From Chloroflexota bacterium (GTDB taxonomy: Bacteria; Chloroflexota; Dormibacteria; Aeolococcales; Aeolococcaceae), in the NCBI GenBank assembly GCA_005880985.1, contig VBIQ01000004.1, forward strand, positions 310,001-374,000: a DNA stretch of 64,000 nucleotides. The letters are read 5' to 3'. The notes under the pieces were generated by a model. It did no database searches and was not told where the DNA came from. It was given only the letters and a program-made list of their open reading frames with translations. Shown here piece by piece: positions 40,954-49,321 of this stretch. The position numbers and the translations under genes were made by a program. The stretch's first letter is position 1, and every line of letters begins with the position of its first letter.

Positions 40954-41029
40954 CGGGGCCGGTCCCTTGAGGCGTGGAGGTGCCGCGGTCGGGCGCCGCG
41001 GGGGGCGGCCGCCGAAGTGAGAGTCCCTG

Positions 41030-43648
41030 TTGACGGGACGGGCTCCTCTGCGATCCGGCCTCGCCGGCGCCACCGCCCTGCTCAGCGTCCTCGGAGCGAT
41101 CCTGGTCTCCCTCTCCGCCGCGCTGGCGGCGCGCGCTGACAGCGCGGGGCTCCAGGCGACCATCCGGCGCACCGAGGGCGGGATCCCGCACATCCTGGCG
41201 CACAACTTCGCCGGGCTCGGCTACGGCTTCGGTTACGCCTTCGCGCAGGACGACATCTGCCCCATGGCGGACGACTACGTGACCGTCGACGCCCAGCGCT
41301 CGCGCTACTTCGGTCCCTCCGCCACCTTCGAGCAGCGCGGCAACGGAGTCGTCTCCAGCAACGAGAGCTCCGATCTCTTCTGGCAGCAGATCATCGACGG
41401 CGGCGTGGTCGAGCACCTGCTCACCATCCCTCCGCCACTCGGGCTGCGGCCGGAGTTCCACGAGCTCGTGCGCGGGTACGTCGCGGGCTGGAACCGGTAC
41501 CTCGCCGGCGTCGGCGGTTCCGCGGGAGTTCCCGACCCCAGCTGCAGAGGCGCCGCATGGGTGCACCCGATCACCGAGATCGAGGCCGACCGCCGCTTCT
41601 ACCAGCTCATCCTGCTGGCCAGCGCCGGCGTCTTCGTCGACGGGATCGCCACCGCTCAGCCACCTGGAGATGGGACGGCGGGGTCGAGCGGTGCCGCCAA
41701 GCCCGCCTCGATCGCCGCCGCCCTGGCCCGGGCCACCCAACTCGCCGCGGGGAGCAACGCCGTCGCCATCGGGCGCGACGGCAGTCGCGACCACACCCAC
41801 GGCGTTCTCCTCGGCAACCCCCACTTTCCCTGGCTCGGCACCGAGCGCTTCTACGAGGCCCAGCTCACCATCCCGGGAGTCATCGACGTCAGCGGCGCGA
41901 TGCTCTACGGGGTCCCGCTGGTCCTGATCGGGCGGACCTCCACGATGGCGTGGAGTCACACGGTGTCGACCGCGCGGCGGTTCACCCTCTACCAGCTGGC
42001 GCTGGTCCCGGGCACACCGACCAGCTATCTCGTGGACGGGGTGCCGACGCCGATGACCCGGCGCACCGTGACCATCCAGGAGCGTCAGCCGGACGGGTCA
42101 CAGAAACCACTCACCCGGACGCTGTTCTCGACCCGATACGGCCCGGTAGTCGGATCGGTCGAAAGCGTGCCGCTTCCCTGGACGCCGACCACTGCCTTCG
42201 CCCTCCGCGACGGCAACGCCGACAACGTCCGGGTCTTCAATCACTTCCTCGAGACCGACATGGCGACATCGGCGCGGCAGGTGCTCGACATCCTCGACCG
42301 CTACCAGGGCATCCCCTGGGTGAACACCATCGTGGCCGACTCCGCCGGGGACGCACTCTATGCCGACATCGGCTCGATCCCGAACGTTCCCGACTCGATG
42401 GCCCACCAGTGCAACACCGCCGTTGGCGATGCCACCTTCCAGCTGGCTCGCGTCGCGACCCTCGACGGCTCACGCACCTCGTGTGACTGGTTGACCGACG
42501 CCGACGCGGTGGAGCCCGGCCTCTTCGGGCCGAGTCACATGCCGCACCTGTTCCGCGCTGATTACGTGACCAACTCCAATGACAGCTACTGGCTGAGCAA
42601 CCCGCACCAACCCCTGGAGGGGTACGCGGCGGTGATCGGCGACGAGCGCGCCGAGCGCTCGCTGCGCACCCGGGTCGGGCTGATCATGACCCAGGCGCGA
42701 GTGGACGGGAGCGACGGCCTCGGAGCCGCCGGCTTCACCCGCCAGGACATGCAGAACCAGGTGCTGAGCGACCGCGTGCTCAGCGGCGAGCTCACTCGCG
42801 ATGCGCTGGTGCAGCTGTGCCGGTCGCTGCCGGGTGGGATGGCGGCGACGACGTCCGGACCACCGGTCCCGGTCGGTGGCGCGTGCGACGCCCTGGCGGG
42901 CTGGGACCTGCACGACAATCTGGGCTCGAGCGGGGCGCTGCTCTTCCACCGCTTCTGGCTGCACGCGACCAGCCGCACCACCGAGTCGACGCCGGCGGGC
43001 GTCCCCGACAGTCCAGGCGTCGTCTTCAGCAATCCCTTCAACCCGAACGACCCGGTGAACACGCCGAACACCCTCGACCCAGCGAGCCCGGATGTGCAGA
43101 CGGCGCTTGGCGACGCGGTCAAGGACTTCCGGGACGCGGCCGTCCCATTCGATGCCACGGTGGGGAGCCGTCAGGGCGTCGTCCGGGGTGGCCAGTTCAT
43201 TCCCATCCATGGCGGGACCGGCGACCCCGACGGCGAGTTCAACGCCATCTACCAGCCATTCATCCAGGGCAAGGGCTATGGCCAGGTCGATGACGGCTCG
43301 TCGTTCATCCAGGTGGTGACCTGGAACGGGTCGGCCTGCCCCGACGCGGTCACCATCCTGAGCTACTCGCTGTCGACCAACCCGCTGTCGCCGTACAGCT
43401 CCGATCAGACCCGGCTTTTCGGCCAGAAGCAGTGGCTGCGCGATCGGTTCTGCGAGGCCGACATCCTCGCCTCACCGGTGCTGAACGCGGCGACCATCAC
43501 CGAGCCGTCCCCGGCGGCGGTCGCGGCGGCGACGGCACTGCCCAACACGGTGGGGCCGGCTGGGCGCGATGTGGTCGTCGCGGTCGCCGCGTCGCTGGTG
43601 CTCGGCGCGACCGCGACGAGGCGACGCCGGCGACGCTCCGGGTCCTGA
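41030..43648 (+). CDS. Secreted penicillin acylase/acyl-homoserine lactone acylase family (Ntn hydrolase)
   Basis: 872 residues from TTG. An N-terminal signal peptide (LAGATALLSVLGAILVSLSA) is followed by an alpha-chain region with RTEGGIPHILAHNFAGLGYG and YAFAQDD. The autocleavage site is ATQLAAGSNAVAIGRD, with Ser242 becoming the N-terminal nucleophile of the beta chain. GNPHFPW and VPGVIDVSG-like sequence (TIPGVIDVSGAMLYGVPLVL) are family blocks. The C-terminus reads LPNTV, a hydrophobic stretch, then six Arg, resembling a sortase sorting signal. Family members cleave amides of penicillins, aculeacin or N-acyl homoserine lactones; the substrate here is unknown. Confidence 0.87.
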   Translation: MTGRAPLRSGLAGATALLSVLGAILVSLSAALAARADSAGLQATIRRTEGGIPHILAHNFAGLGYGFGYAFAQDDICPMADDYVTVDAQRSRYFGPSATFEQRGNGVVSSNESSDLFWQQIIDGGVVEHLLTIPPPLGLRPEFHELVRGYVAGWNRYLAGVGGSAGVPDPSCRGAAWVHPITEIEADRRFYQLILLASAGVFVDGIATAQPPGDGTAGSSGAAKPASIAAALARATQLAAGSNAVAIGRDGSRDHTHGVLLGNPHFPWLGTERFYEAQLTIPGVIDVSGAMLYGVPLVLIGRTSTMAWSHTVSTARRFTLYQLALVPGTPTSYLVDGVPTPMTRRTVTIQERQPDGSQKPLTRTLFSTRYGPVVGSVESVPLPWTPTTAFALRDGNADNVRVFNHFLETDMATSARQVLDILDRYQGIPWVNTIVADSAGDALYADIGSIPNVPDSMAHQCNTAVGDATFQLARVATLDGSRTSCDWLTDADAVEPGLFGPSHMPHLFRADYVTNSNDSYWLSNPHQPLEGYAAVIGDERAERSLRTRVGLIMTQARVDGSDGLGAAGFTRQDMQNQVLSDRVLSGELTRDALVQLCRSLPGGMAATTSGPPVPVGGACDALAGWDLHDNLGSSGALLFHRFWLHATSRTTESTPAGVPDSPGVVFSNPFNPNDPVNTPNTLDPASPDVQTALGDAVKDFRDAAVPFDATVGSRQGVVRGGQFIPIHGGTGDPDGEFNAIYQPFIQGKGYGQVDDGSSFIQVVTWNGSACPDAVTILSYSLSTNPLSPYSSDQTRLFGQKQWLRDRFCEADILASPVLNAATITEPSPAAVAAATALPNTVGPAGRDVVVAVAASLVLGATATRRRRRRSGS

Positions 43649-43740
43649 TCAGCCGCCCGGCAGGCGCCGCCCATCGAGCAGCCACGGCAGAGGGTCGCCC
43701 ACGGGCCCGCCCGCGAACGCCGCGCAGCGGGAGTCGCGGC

Positions 43741-44418
43741 TCAGAGGTCGAGGGCACGGATCTCCGCGGCCGGTCGCAGTCGGGCCTCGCTGATCGCCTC
43801 GACGTCGTCGAAGCTCCAGCCCTCGGCGAGCTCGTGCACCATCGCGTCGCCGCTGTCGAAACGCACCAGGGCCACGTCGGTGACCAGCACGTCGACGCAG
43901 GCGCGTCCGGTCAGCGGCAGGCTGCACTCGCGCACCAGTCGCGGCACACCATTCGGACCGGTGTGAGCCATCGCCGCGACCACCCGGCGGGCGGACTGGG
44001 CGATGTCGATGGCGCCGCCGATGCCGCCCAGCCCCCGTCCCGGCCGCCGCCAGTTGGCCAGGTCACCGTGCTCCGACACCTCCATGGCGCCGAGCACGGC
44101 GGCGTCGATATGACCACCCCGCACCGCGGCGAAGGACTCTGAGCTCGACTGCAGGCTGGCGCCGGGCCACAGGGCGATGGGCCGCGCGCCTGCGTCGATG
44201 AGGTCGGGATCGTGGGGCGGGTCGCCGGGCGGGCCGGCGCCCAGCACCCCCGACTCGACATGCAGCACGACACCGCTCTCGGGGTCGAGGAACTGAGCCA
44301 CCATGGTGGGCAGCCCGACTCCCAGGTTGACCACCCAACCAGGCTGCAGCAGACGCGCGACTCGCAATGCGATGAGCTCTCGCGTGAGGCGGGGAGCCGG
44401 ATCGGCCCGCACCGTCAC
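43741..44418 (-). CDS. 3-oxoacid/acyl CoA-transferase subunit B
   Basis: 225 residues from GTG overlapping subunit A (GTGA). RELIALRVARLLQPGWVVNL and GVGLPTMVAQFL start the fold, HVESGVLGAGPPG carries the active-site Glu, and GGIGGAIDIAQSARRVVAAM and GRACVDVLVTDVALV follow. Family I CoA-transferases move CoA from succinyl- or acetyl-CoA to a 3-oxo or short-chain acid via a Glu-CoA thioester. Last gene of the PucR/CoA-transferase operon. The 92 bases between it and the convergent acylase gene show no clear terminator. Confidence 0.9.
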   Translation of the reverse strand: MTVRADPAPRLTRELIALRVARLLQPGWVVNLGVGLPTMVAQFLDPESGVVLHVESGVLGAGPPGDPPHDPDLIDAGARPIALWPGASLQSSSESFAAVRGGHIDAAVLGAMEVSEHGDLANWRRPGRGLGGIGGAIDIAQSARRVVAAMAHTGPNGVPRLVRECSLPLTGRACVDVLVTDVALVRFDSGDAMVHELAEGWSFDDVEAISEARLRPAAEIRALDL

Positions 44419-45113
44419 GCGAGCACTCCCAAGGCGATCTCGGTGGCGCGGCCGCCGACCACGAGGCGGTCGATGTAGATGCCCGGCGTCACCACCGTCT
44501 CGGGATCGATCGTGCCGGCGTCGACGACCTCGTCGACCTCGGCGATGACCAGATCTGCCGCGGTGGCCATCTCGGGGTTGAAGTTTCGCGCCATGCCACG
44601 ATAGACGAGGTTGCCGGCGGTGTCGGCGCGATGGGCACGCACCAGGGCCACGTCGGCGCGGAGGGGACGTTCCAGCAGATGGGGCGCGCCGTCGACGTCG
44701 ACGAGGTCGCGTCCCTCTGCGTACTCGGTGTCGAGGCCGACGCGCAGCAACAGACCGCCGATGCCGGCCCCACCGGCGCGGATGCACTCGGCGAACGTTC
44801 CCTGCGGCATCGCCTCCACCTCGACGAGCCCCTGCTGATGGAGCGCCTCCAGCGGGATGTTGCGACCCGGCGGCACCGCATACGAACAGATCACCCGGCG
44901 CACCAGGCCCGCCTCCAGCAGGACGACGTGGTCCGGCCGGCGATCGCTGCCGCCGCTGTTGACGATCAGGGTGAGGTCGCGCGCTCCGCGGTCACGCAAG
45001 GCGTGGATGAGCGCGTATGGGATGCCGGCGCTGGCGAATCCCCCGACCATCACCGTGCTCCCGTCGGCGATGTCCGTCACCGCTTCGGCGGCGCTCAGCA
45101 GGGCCTTGGGCAT
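44415..45113 (-). CDS. 3-oxoacid/acyl CoA-transferase subunit A
   Basis: 232 residues. DIADGSTVMVGGFASAGIPY is the subunit A CoA-binding loop (GGFxxxGIP), followed by LTLIVNSGGSD, NPEMATAADLVIAEVDEVVD and GIYIDRLVVGG. It forms a heterodimer or heterotetramer with the overlapping subunit B. It does not look like the steroid ring hydrolase IpdA, which lacks the GGFxxxGIP loop. It begins 3 nt after the PucR-type regulator stop, so regulator and enzyme are co-transcribed. Confidence 0.9.
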   Translation of the reverse strand: MPKALLSAAEAVTDIADGSTVMVGGFASAGIPYALIHALRDRGARDLTLIVNSGGSDRRPDHVVLLEAGLVRRVICSYAVPPGRNIPLEALHQQGLVEVEAMPQGTFAECIRAGGAGIGGLLLRVGLDTEYAEGRDLVDVDGAPHLLERPLRADVALVRAHRADTAGNLVYRGMARNFNPEMATAADLVIAEVDEVVDAGTIDPETVVTPGIYIDRLVVGGRATEIALGVLA

Positions 45114-45116
45114 CGT

Positions 45117-46385
45117 TCAGCGCCCTCGCTCCTCGCCCTCTGGAGGCAGCCGCTCGAGAAGATTGTGCCCCGCCAGGGCGAGCACGACCGCCGGGCTGGC
45201 CAGGCTGATCTTCTCCCCGAGAAGGTCGCGCAGCCGTTCCAGCCGGTACTCGACAGTGTGGCGATGCACCCCCAGGGCCGAGGCGGTGCGCGCCACGCTC
45301 GCCTCGCACTGGAGGTGCACCTCGAGAGTGCGCAGCAGTTCCTCGGCGGAACGCGCGCGCAACACCCGGCCGAGAACGGCTTCGACAAGACGCTCGGCCA
45401 GGCGACGGTCGCCAAGCAGGATGTGCTCGGCGAGCAGCTCGTCGAAGGCGGCAACCGTCGCATGCCGGCGGACACGGTGCAGCAGCTGCGCGGTGGAGAT
45501 CGCCTCCGCCGCGGCGCGGGGAACATCGGCGAGGCCGTCCACGGGACCACCGATGCCGGCGACATCGAAGCCGAAGAGCTCGATGGCGTCGCGCGCGAGC
45601 CGGCGGACGCGGGTCAGGCTGCCGTCCTCACCGATCGGAACCGCGAGCAGGCGGGCGCGCTCACGGTCGATGCCGACCGCCCCCGGGCCCGCGCTCAGCT
45701 CCCACTGCACCGGCGCAGGCGCGCCGTCTCCCTCGGCGCCGAGGGCGGCGCACACCGCGTAGCGGTCGGCCACGGTGACGCCGAGCACCCGGGCCTGGCG
45801 GCGCAGCTCGGCCTCCATCGCCGAGCCGGTGAACACGGCACTGGCGAAGCCCAGCATCAGGCTGCGCCGCTCCTCCTGCAGCCGGGCGCTCTCCGCCGCG
45901 TACGTCGCCGCGACCTCGACGCTGGTCGCCTCGACGAAGCGCATCAGCGGACCGGCCAGCTCGGCGAGGCCGGCGGCGTCGAAACCGGGCTGGGTCGACA
46001 GCACCGCTCGCGCCGCCTCCCAGCCGGCGATGGCGCTGGCGTGGGTGAAGGTGAGAACGTCGGCGACGGCGAGCTGGCGGCGGGCCATCTCCCGGCCGAC
46101 GCCGCGCAGGCGATCGAGCTCATCGGCGGTCAGCGGCCGCCGCTCGCGCACCGCGGCGATGGCGATGGCGAGCTGGTCGAGGATGCTCGCCTCCAGGTCC
46201 TCACCGAGGCCGGCACCCGTCATCTCCCGGCGCACCGCGGTCGCCATCGCCCGCGCCAGCTCGGGCAGGCGGCCGCTGAGCGATGCCAGCAGCTCGGCGG
46301 GCAGCACCTCGGCGACGCGGCCGAGCAGGTCGCTGACCGGGTCGCTGGAGGCTGGCGACGAGCCGAGGCGGCCTGGACCGATCAT
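45117..46385 (-). CDS. PucR/CdaR-type transcriptional activator
   Basis: 422 residues. The C-terminal HTH is typical of the PucR family: LEVHLQCEASVARTASALG, then VHRHTVEYRLERLRDLLG. A degenerate GGDEF-like middle domain (FGFDVAGIGGPVDGLADVPR region) precedes it, and the N-terminal 180 residues are helical (RsbRD-like). It starts at the ATG at 46385; the much longer open frame upstream is opposite the P450 gene. It heads the CoA-transferase operon and faces the P450 across 72 bp, so it may control both. The inducer is unknown. Confidence 0.85.
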   Translation of the reverse strand: MIGPGRLGSSPASSDPVSDLLGRVAEVLPAELLASLSGRLPELARAMATAVRREMTGAGLGEDLEASILDQLAIAIAAVRERRPLTADELDRLRGVGREMARRQLAVADVLTFTHASAIAGWEAARAVLSTQPGFDAAGLAELAGPLMRFVEATSVEVAATYAAESARLQEERRSLMLGFASAVFTGSAMEAELRRQARVLGVTVADRYAVCAALGAEGDGAPAPVQWELSAGPGAVGIDRERARLLAVPIGEDGSLTRVRRLARDAIELFGFDVAGIGGPVDGLADVPRAAAEAISTAQLLHRVRRHATVAAFDELLAEHILLGDRRLAERLVEAVLGRVLRARSAEELLRTLEVHLQCEASVARTASALGVHRHTVEYRLERLRDLLGEKISLASPAVVLALAGHNLLERLPPEGEERGR

Positions 46386-46387
46386 CC

Positions 46388-46416
46388 AAAAACCCCCGGA
46401 CGATATGGGGGAAAAA
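46388..46416. promoter_or_regulatory. A5C5-N9-G5A5 element between PucR and P450 genes
   Basis: AAAAACCCCC, 9 bases, GGGGGAAAAA. The C5/G5 part is an inverted repeat, and the A5 tracts flank it as direct repeats. It lies in the 72-bp divergent gap and could be a regulator site. Confidence 0.35.
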
Positions 46417-46457
46417 GCCGGTGACCCGCGTCCTCGGGTGGCCTCATTATCCACACC

Positions 46458-47675
46458 ATGGCCAGGAGCCGGGGGGCGGAAGCCTCCGATGAGCTTCTCG
46501 ACTTCATCTCGGACTTCCCCCTCGGCCGCGACATCCGCGATCCCTACCCGCGACTGGCGGAGCTGCGCCGCACCCAGGGCATCGTCGAGGGCGACATCTT
46601 CGACATGCCGCATCTGACCGAGCGACCGACGGTCTCGGTGCTGCGCTACGCCGACGTCTCCCAGGTCCTCTCCGATCCGCTGACCTTCACCTCTGGATGT
46701 CACGCCGAGATGATGGGCCTGGTGATGGGGCGCACCCTGCTCGAGATGGATGGTGACGAGCATCGCGTCCATCGCGACCTGGTGAGTCGCAGCTTCTGGC
46801 AGAAGGCACTGGCGCGCTGGGAATCGGAGCTGGTGGCACCGCTGGTCGAGGAGTTGATCGACCGGTTCAGCGATCGCGGCCATGCCGACCTCGTGCCGGA
46901 GTTTGCGGTGCAGTTCCCCGTGCGCGTCATCGCCCGGATCTACGGCCTGCCCCCGCAGGATCAGCGCCGTTTCGTGCAGTGGTCGTTGGAGATGATCAGC
47001 GTCGGGGCCGACCCGGAGAAGGGGATGGCGGCCTCGCGCGCGCTGGCGGCGTACTTCACCGCTCTCATCGAGCATCGGCGCCGCCATCCGGAGGACGACA
47101 TCATCAGCCAGCTGGCCACGGTGGAGGTCGACGGTCAACGGCTCACCGACGACGAGATCGTCGCCTACCTCCGACTCCTGCTGCCCGCCGGGGTGGAGAC
47201 GACCTATCGCTCGTCGGGAAATCTCATCTTCGGGTTGCTGACCCATCCCGACCAGCTGGAGGCGGTGAGCCAGGACCGTTCGCTGATCGGAGCCGCCATC
47301 GAGGAGGCGCTCCGTTGGGAGCCTCCGCTGCCCCAGATCCCGCGCCTGGTGGTACGTGACTCGGAGCTGAGCGGCAAACCCGTCGCCGCGGGTGCGCTGC
47401 TGGAGGTCTGGCTGGGATCCGCCAATCGCGACGAGACGCGCTTTCCGGAGCCGGATCGTTTCGACATCTTCCGGCCGGCGCAGCAGCATCGCGCCTTCGG
47501 CTTCGGGTCGCACATGTGCCTCGGCATGCACCTGGCGCGGATGGAGATGCGGGTGGCGCTCGATGCGCTGCTCGAGCGGCTGGACGGGCTGCGGCTCGAC
47601 CCCGCCGCGGACGATCCCCACATCCACGGCCTGCTCTTCCGGTCGCCGACGGCGCTGCCCGTCCTCTACAACTGA
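46458..47675 (+). CDS. Cytochrome P450 monooxygenase
   Basis: 405 residues, the size of soluble bacterial class I P450s. I-helix LRLLLPAGVETTYRSSGNL (Glu replaces the usual Asp of AGxDT), K-helix EEALRW with ExxR, and the haem loop AFGFGSHMCLGMHLARME with Cys at about 354. LLEMDGDEHRVHRDLVSRSF is the C-helix region. It inserts oxygen into an unknown hydrophobic substrate with electrons from a ferredoxin; a [3Fe-4S]-type ferredoxin and a Rieske protein are encoded within 2 kb. Its 3' end overlaps the convergent CaiB-like gene by 10 nt. Confidence 0.93.
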   Translation: MARSRGAEASDELLDFISDFPLGRDIRDPYPRLAELRRTQGIVEGDIFDMPHLTERPTVSVLRYADVSQVLSDPLTFTSGCHAEMMGLVMGRTLLEMDGDEHRVHRDLVSRSFWQKALARWESELVAPLVEELIDRFSDRGHADLVPEFAVQFPVRVIARIYGLPPQDQRRFVQWSLEMISVGADPEKGMAASRALAAYFTALIEHRRRHPEDDIISQLATVEVDGQRLTDDEIVAYLRLLLPAGVETTYRSSGNLIFGLLTHPDQLEAVSQDRSLIGAAIEEALRWEPPLPQIPRLVVRDSELSGKPVAAGALLEVWLGSANRDETRFPEPDRFDIFRPAQQHRAFGFGSHMCLGMHLARMEMRVALDALLERLDGLRLDPAADDPHIHGLLFRSPTALPVLYN

Positions 47676-48976
47676 CCGGTGCGCAGCTGCCACGCCAGCG
47701 GTGCCGCCACGTCGTCGACCTGAGCCAGTCGCAGAGCCGCCGGCCCGGAGCGGAGCGCCGCCACCCCGGCCAGCGCGGCGCGGATGCCGGTCAGGGCATC
47801 GGTGAACGGCAACGGCGCGCAACCCAGGGTGCCGGTGACGGGATCGGGCAACCCGAGGCCGGCGGCCATCTCGATGGTCGAGCCGAGGGCGACGCGCTGC
47901 GGCGGTGCGCCTCCTCGGCGGCCGCGACGAGGTGGCAGCGACACCACCGCCGCCCCGGTGGACGCGAGACGCTCCGCCGCCAGCCCGAGGTTGGGCAGCA
48001 CTCGTGGACTGAGGTTCTCGACGATCAGGGTTCCCGGTCCCAGCAGCGACAGCAGTCGATCGCGGTCGCGGCCGAGCCGCAGGTCGAGAGCGAGCCTCCG
48101 CTTGCCACGGTTGAGAGCGGCGAAATGAGCCGGCGCCCCGCGGCGCAGACCGTCGGGACGCTGCGGCATCTCGAGCTTGATCACCCCGGCACCGAGGTCG
48201 GCGAGCAGCCGCGTCGCCAGGGGCGCCGCCCACAACCCGCCGAGCTCGATCACCCGCACGCCGCCCAGGGGACCTCGGTTGCGGGGGCCCGATGCGCCTG
48301 CTCTCCGCTGCAGTCCCAGACCGCGCCAGGTCGCGATCGGGGCCGGCAACGCGGCGATGCCTCGGCGGGTGGGCGCGCCCACCGCCAGCGCGGGAATCGA
48401 GCATTGCTGCAACTCCTCTTCCGCGGCGGCGGCGAGGCGGGCGCCGACCCAGTTCGCCACCGCTGCGTCGAGGTCGCCGGCGGCCGGCCCGATGCAGGCG
48501 GCGAGCAGCTCGCGGTGCACCGCGGTGGGTGTCTGCAGCGCCACCAGACCGTCGCGCGCTCGCAGAAGATCGAGCCGCGGACGCTGATCACCGCGCCAGC
48601 GCATCGGCAGCGCCAAGCTCTCGGCGACGACCTCGGCGATGCTGACGACGGCGTCCCACGGGTGGTCCGGGGCACCGCACCAGCGCGCCGCCGCCAGCAG
48701 GGCCAGCCTTCCCGCGACCGCCTCAGCCGCCACCGCGTGCCAGAGACGGTCCGCCCCGGCACGGGTGTCGGCGCGCAGCAGCGGTGCCAGCGCGTCGGCG
48801 GCGCCCGTGTCGCACAGCTCGACGTCGTCGAGTGCCGCCACCGGGAGGTGCGCCCAGGTGAGGCGACGGCGCGCCAGCTTGCGAAGCGGCTCCGGCGCGT
48901 ACCACGGCCCTTCTCCATCCAGCCGCGGCGCCACCGGCGCAGCCGCGCTCGTGCGCGAGGACGCCGGCACCGGCAT
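47666..48976 (-). CDS. CaiB-family protein with apparently swapped halves
   Basis: 436 residues. The familiar CaiB N-terminal domain (LGGVRVIELGGLWAAPLATR, GAGVIKLEMPQRPDG, LNRGKRRLALDLR) begins only around residue 235 and ends after FTDALTGIRAALAGVAAL, which includes the catalytic Asp. The first 210 residues (RARDGLVALQTPTAVHRELL, VGARLAAAAEEELQQCSIPA) resemble the middle and C-terminal part of other CaiB proteins. So the chain looks like a circular permutation or a fusion of two partial copies. An ATG at 48997 adds 7 residues but overlaps the -10 box of the Rieske gene. Function unknown. Confidence 0.7.
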   Translation of the reverse strand: MPVPASSRTSAAAPVAPRLDGEGPWYAPEPLRKLARRRLTWAHLPVAALDDVELCDTGAADALAPLLRADTRAGADRLWHAVAAEAVAGRLALLAAARWCGAPDHPWDAVVSIAEVVAESLALPMRWRGDQRPRLDLLRARDGLVALQTPTAVHRELLAACIGPAAGDLDAAVANWVGARLAAAAEEELQQCSIPALAVGAPTRRGIAALPAPIATWRGLGLQRRAGASGPRNRGPLGGVRVIELGGLWAAPLATRLLADLGAGVIKLEMPQRPDGLRRGAPAHFAALNRGKRRLALDLRLGRDRDRLLSLLGPGTLIVENLSPRVLPNLGLAAERLASTGAAVVSLPPRRGRRGGAPPQRVALGSTIEMAAGLGLPDPVTGTLGCAPLPFTDALTGIRAALAGVAALRSGPAALRLAQVDDVAAPLAWQLRTGQL

Positions 48977-48991
48977 CGCGGCGGCTCTGGA

Positions 48992-48997
48992 TATCAT
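48992..48997 (+). promoter_or_regulatory. Candidate leaderless -10 box (TATCAT) of the Rieske gene
   Basis: TATCAT, 8 nt, ATG at 49006. The CAT of this box is also the complement of a possible ATG start of the divergent gene, which argues that the divergent gene starts further in. Confidence 0.4.
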
Positions 48998-49005
48998 CGG
49001 CGCAG

Positions 49006-49314
49006 ATGGCGACCTACAGTTGTGGCCGCGTCTCGGACATGGAGTGTGGCACGGTTCGCGAGATCACCGTGGGCGGCCGGACTCTGGCGCTGGCCCGCGG
49101 GGAGGACGGCGAGTACCACGTCCTCGACAACATGTGTGCCCATCAGGGTGGTCCGCTGGGGCGCGGATACATCGACGGTGACACGCTGGTCTGCCCCATC
49201 CACGGATTTGCCTATCACCTCGGCGACGGCAGCTGCACCATGCTCCCCGCGCTCAGAGTCCCGACCATCCCGGTTCGCATCGATGGCGACGAGGTCCTGG
49301 TCGAACTCGACTGA
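49006..49314 (+). CDS. Small Rieske [2Fe-2S] ferredoxin
   Basis: 102 residues, one Rieske domain. NMCAHQGGPLGRGYIDGD and TLVCPIHGFAYHLGDGSC contain the two C-x-H / C-x2-H ligand pairs. Stand-alone Rieske proteins of this size pass electrons to ring-hydroxylating oxygenases or other oxygenases. No oxygenase large subunit is in the window, so the P450 or another enzyme elsewhere may be the acceptor. It ends 7 nt from the end of the convergent ferredoxin gene. Confidence 0.9.
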   Translation: MATYSCGRVSDMECGTVREITVGGRTLALARGEDGEYHVLDNMCAHQGGPLGRGYIDGDTLVCPIHGFAYHLGDGSCTMLPALRVPTIPVRIDGDEVLVELD

Positions 49315-49321
49315 GCCGGGC

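Noticed and set aside
43649-43740. A terminator between the acylase and CoA-transferase genes
   Set aside because: The gap is GC-rich, but I could not find a stem longer than 5 bp with a sensible loop.
43741-45113. IpdA/IpdB steroid ring hydrolase
   Set aside because: The GGFxxxGIP loop and ESGVLG motif match ordinary 3-oxoacid CoA-transferases, not IpdAB.
46386-48404. Minus-strand extension of the PucR gene to about 1095 residues
   Set aside because: The extra 673 residues are antisense to the P450 and shadow the CaiB-like gene. The PucR protein has a natural start at 46385.
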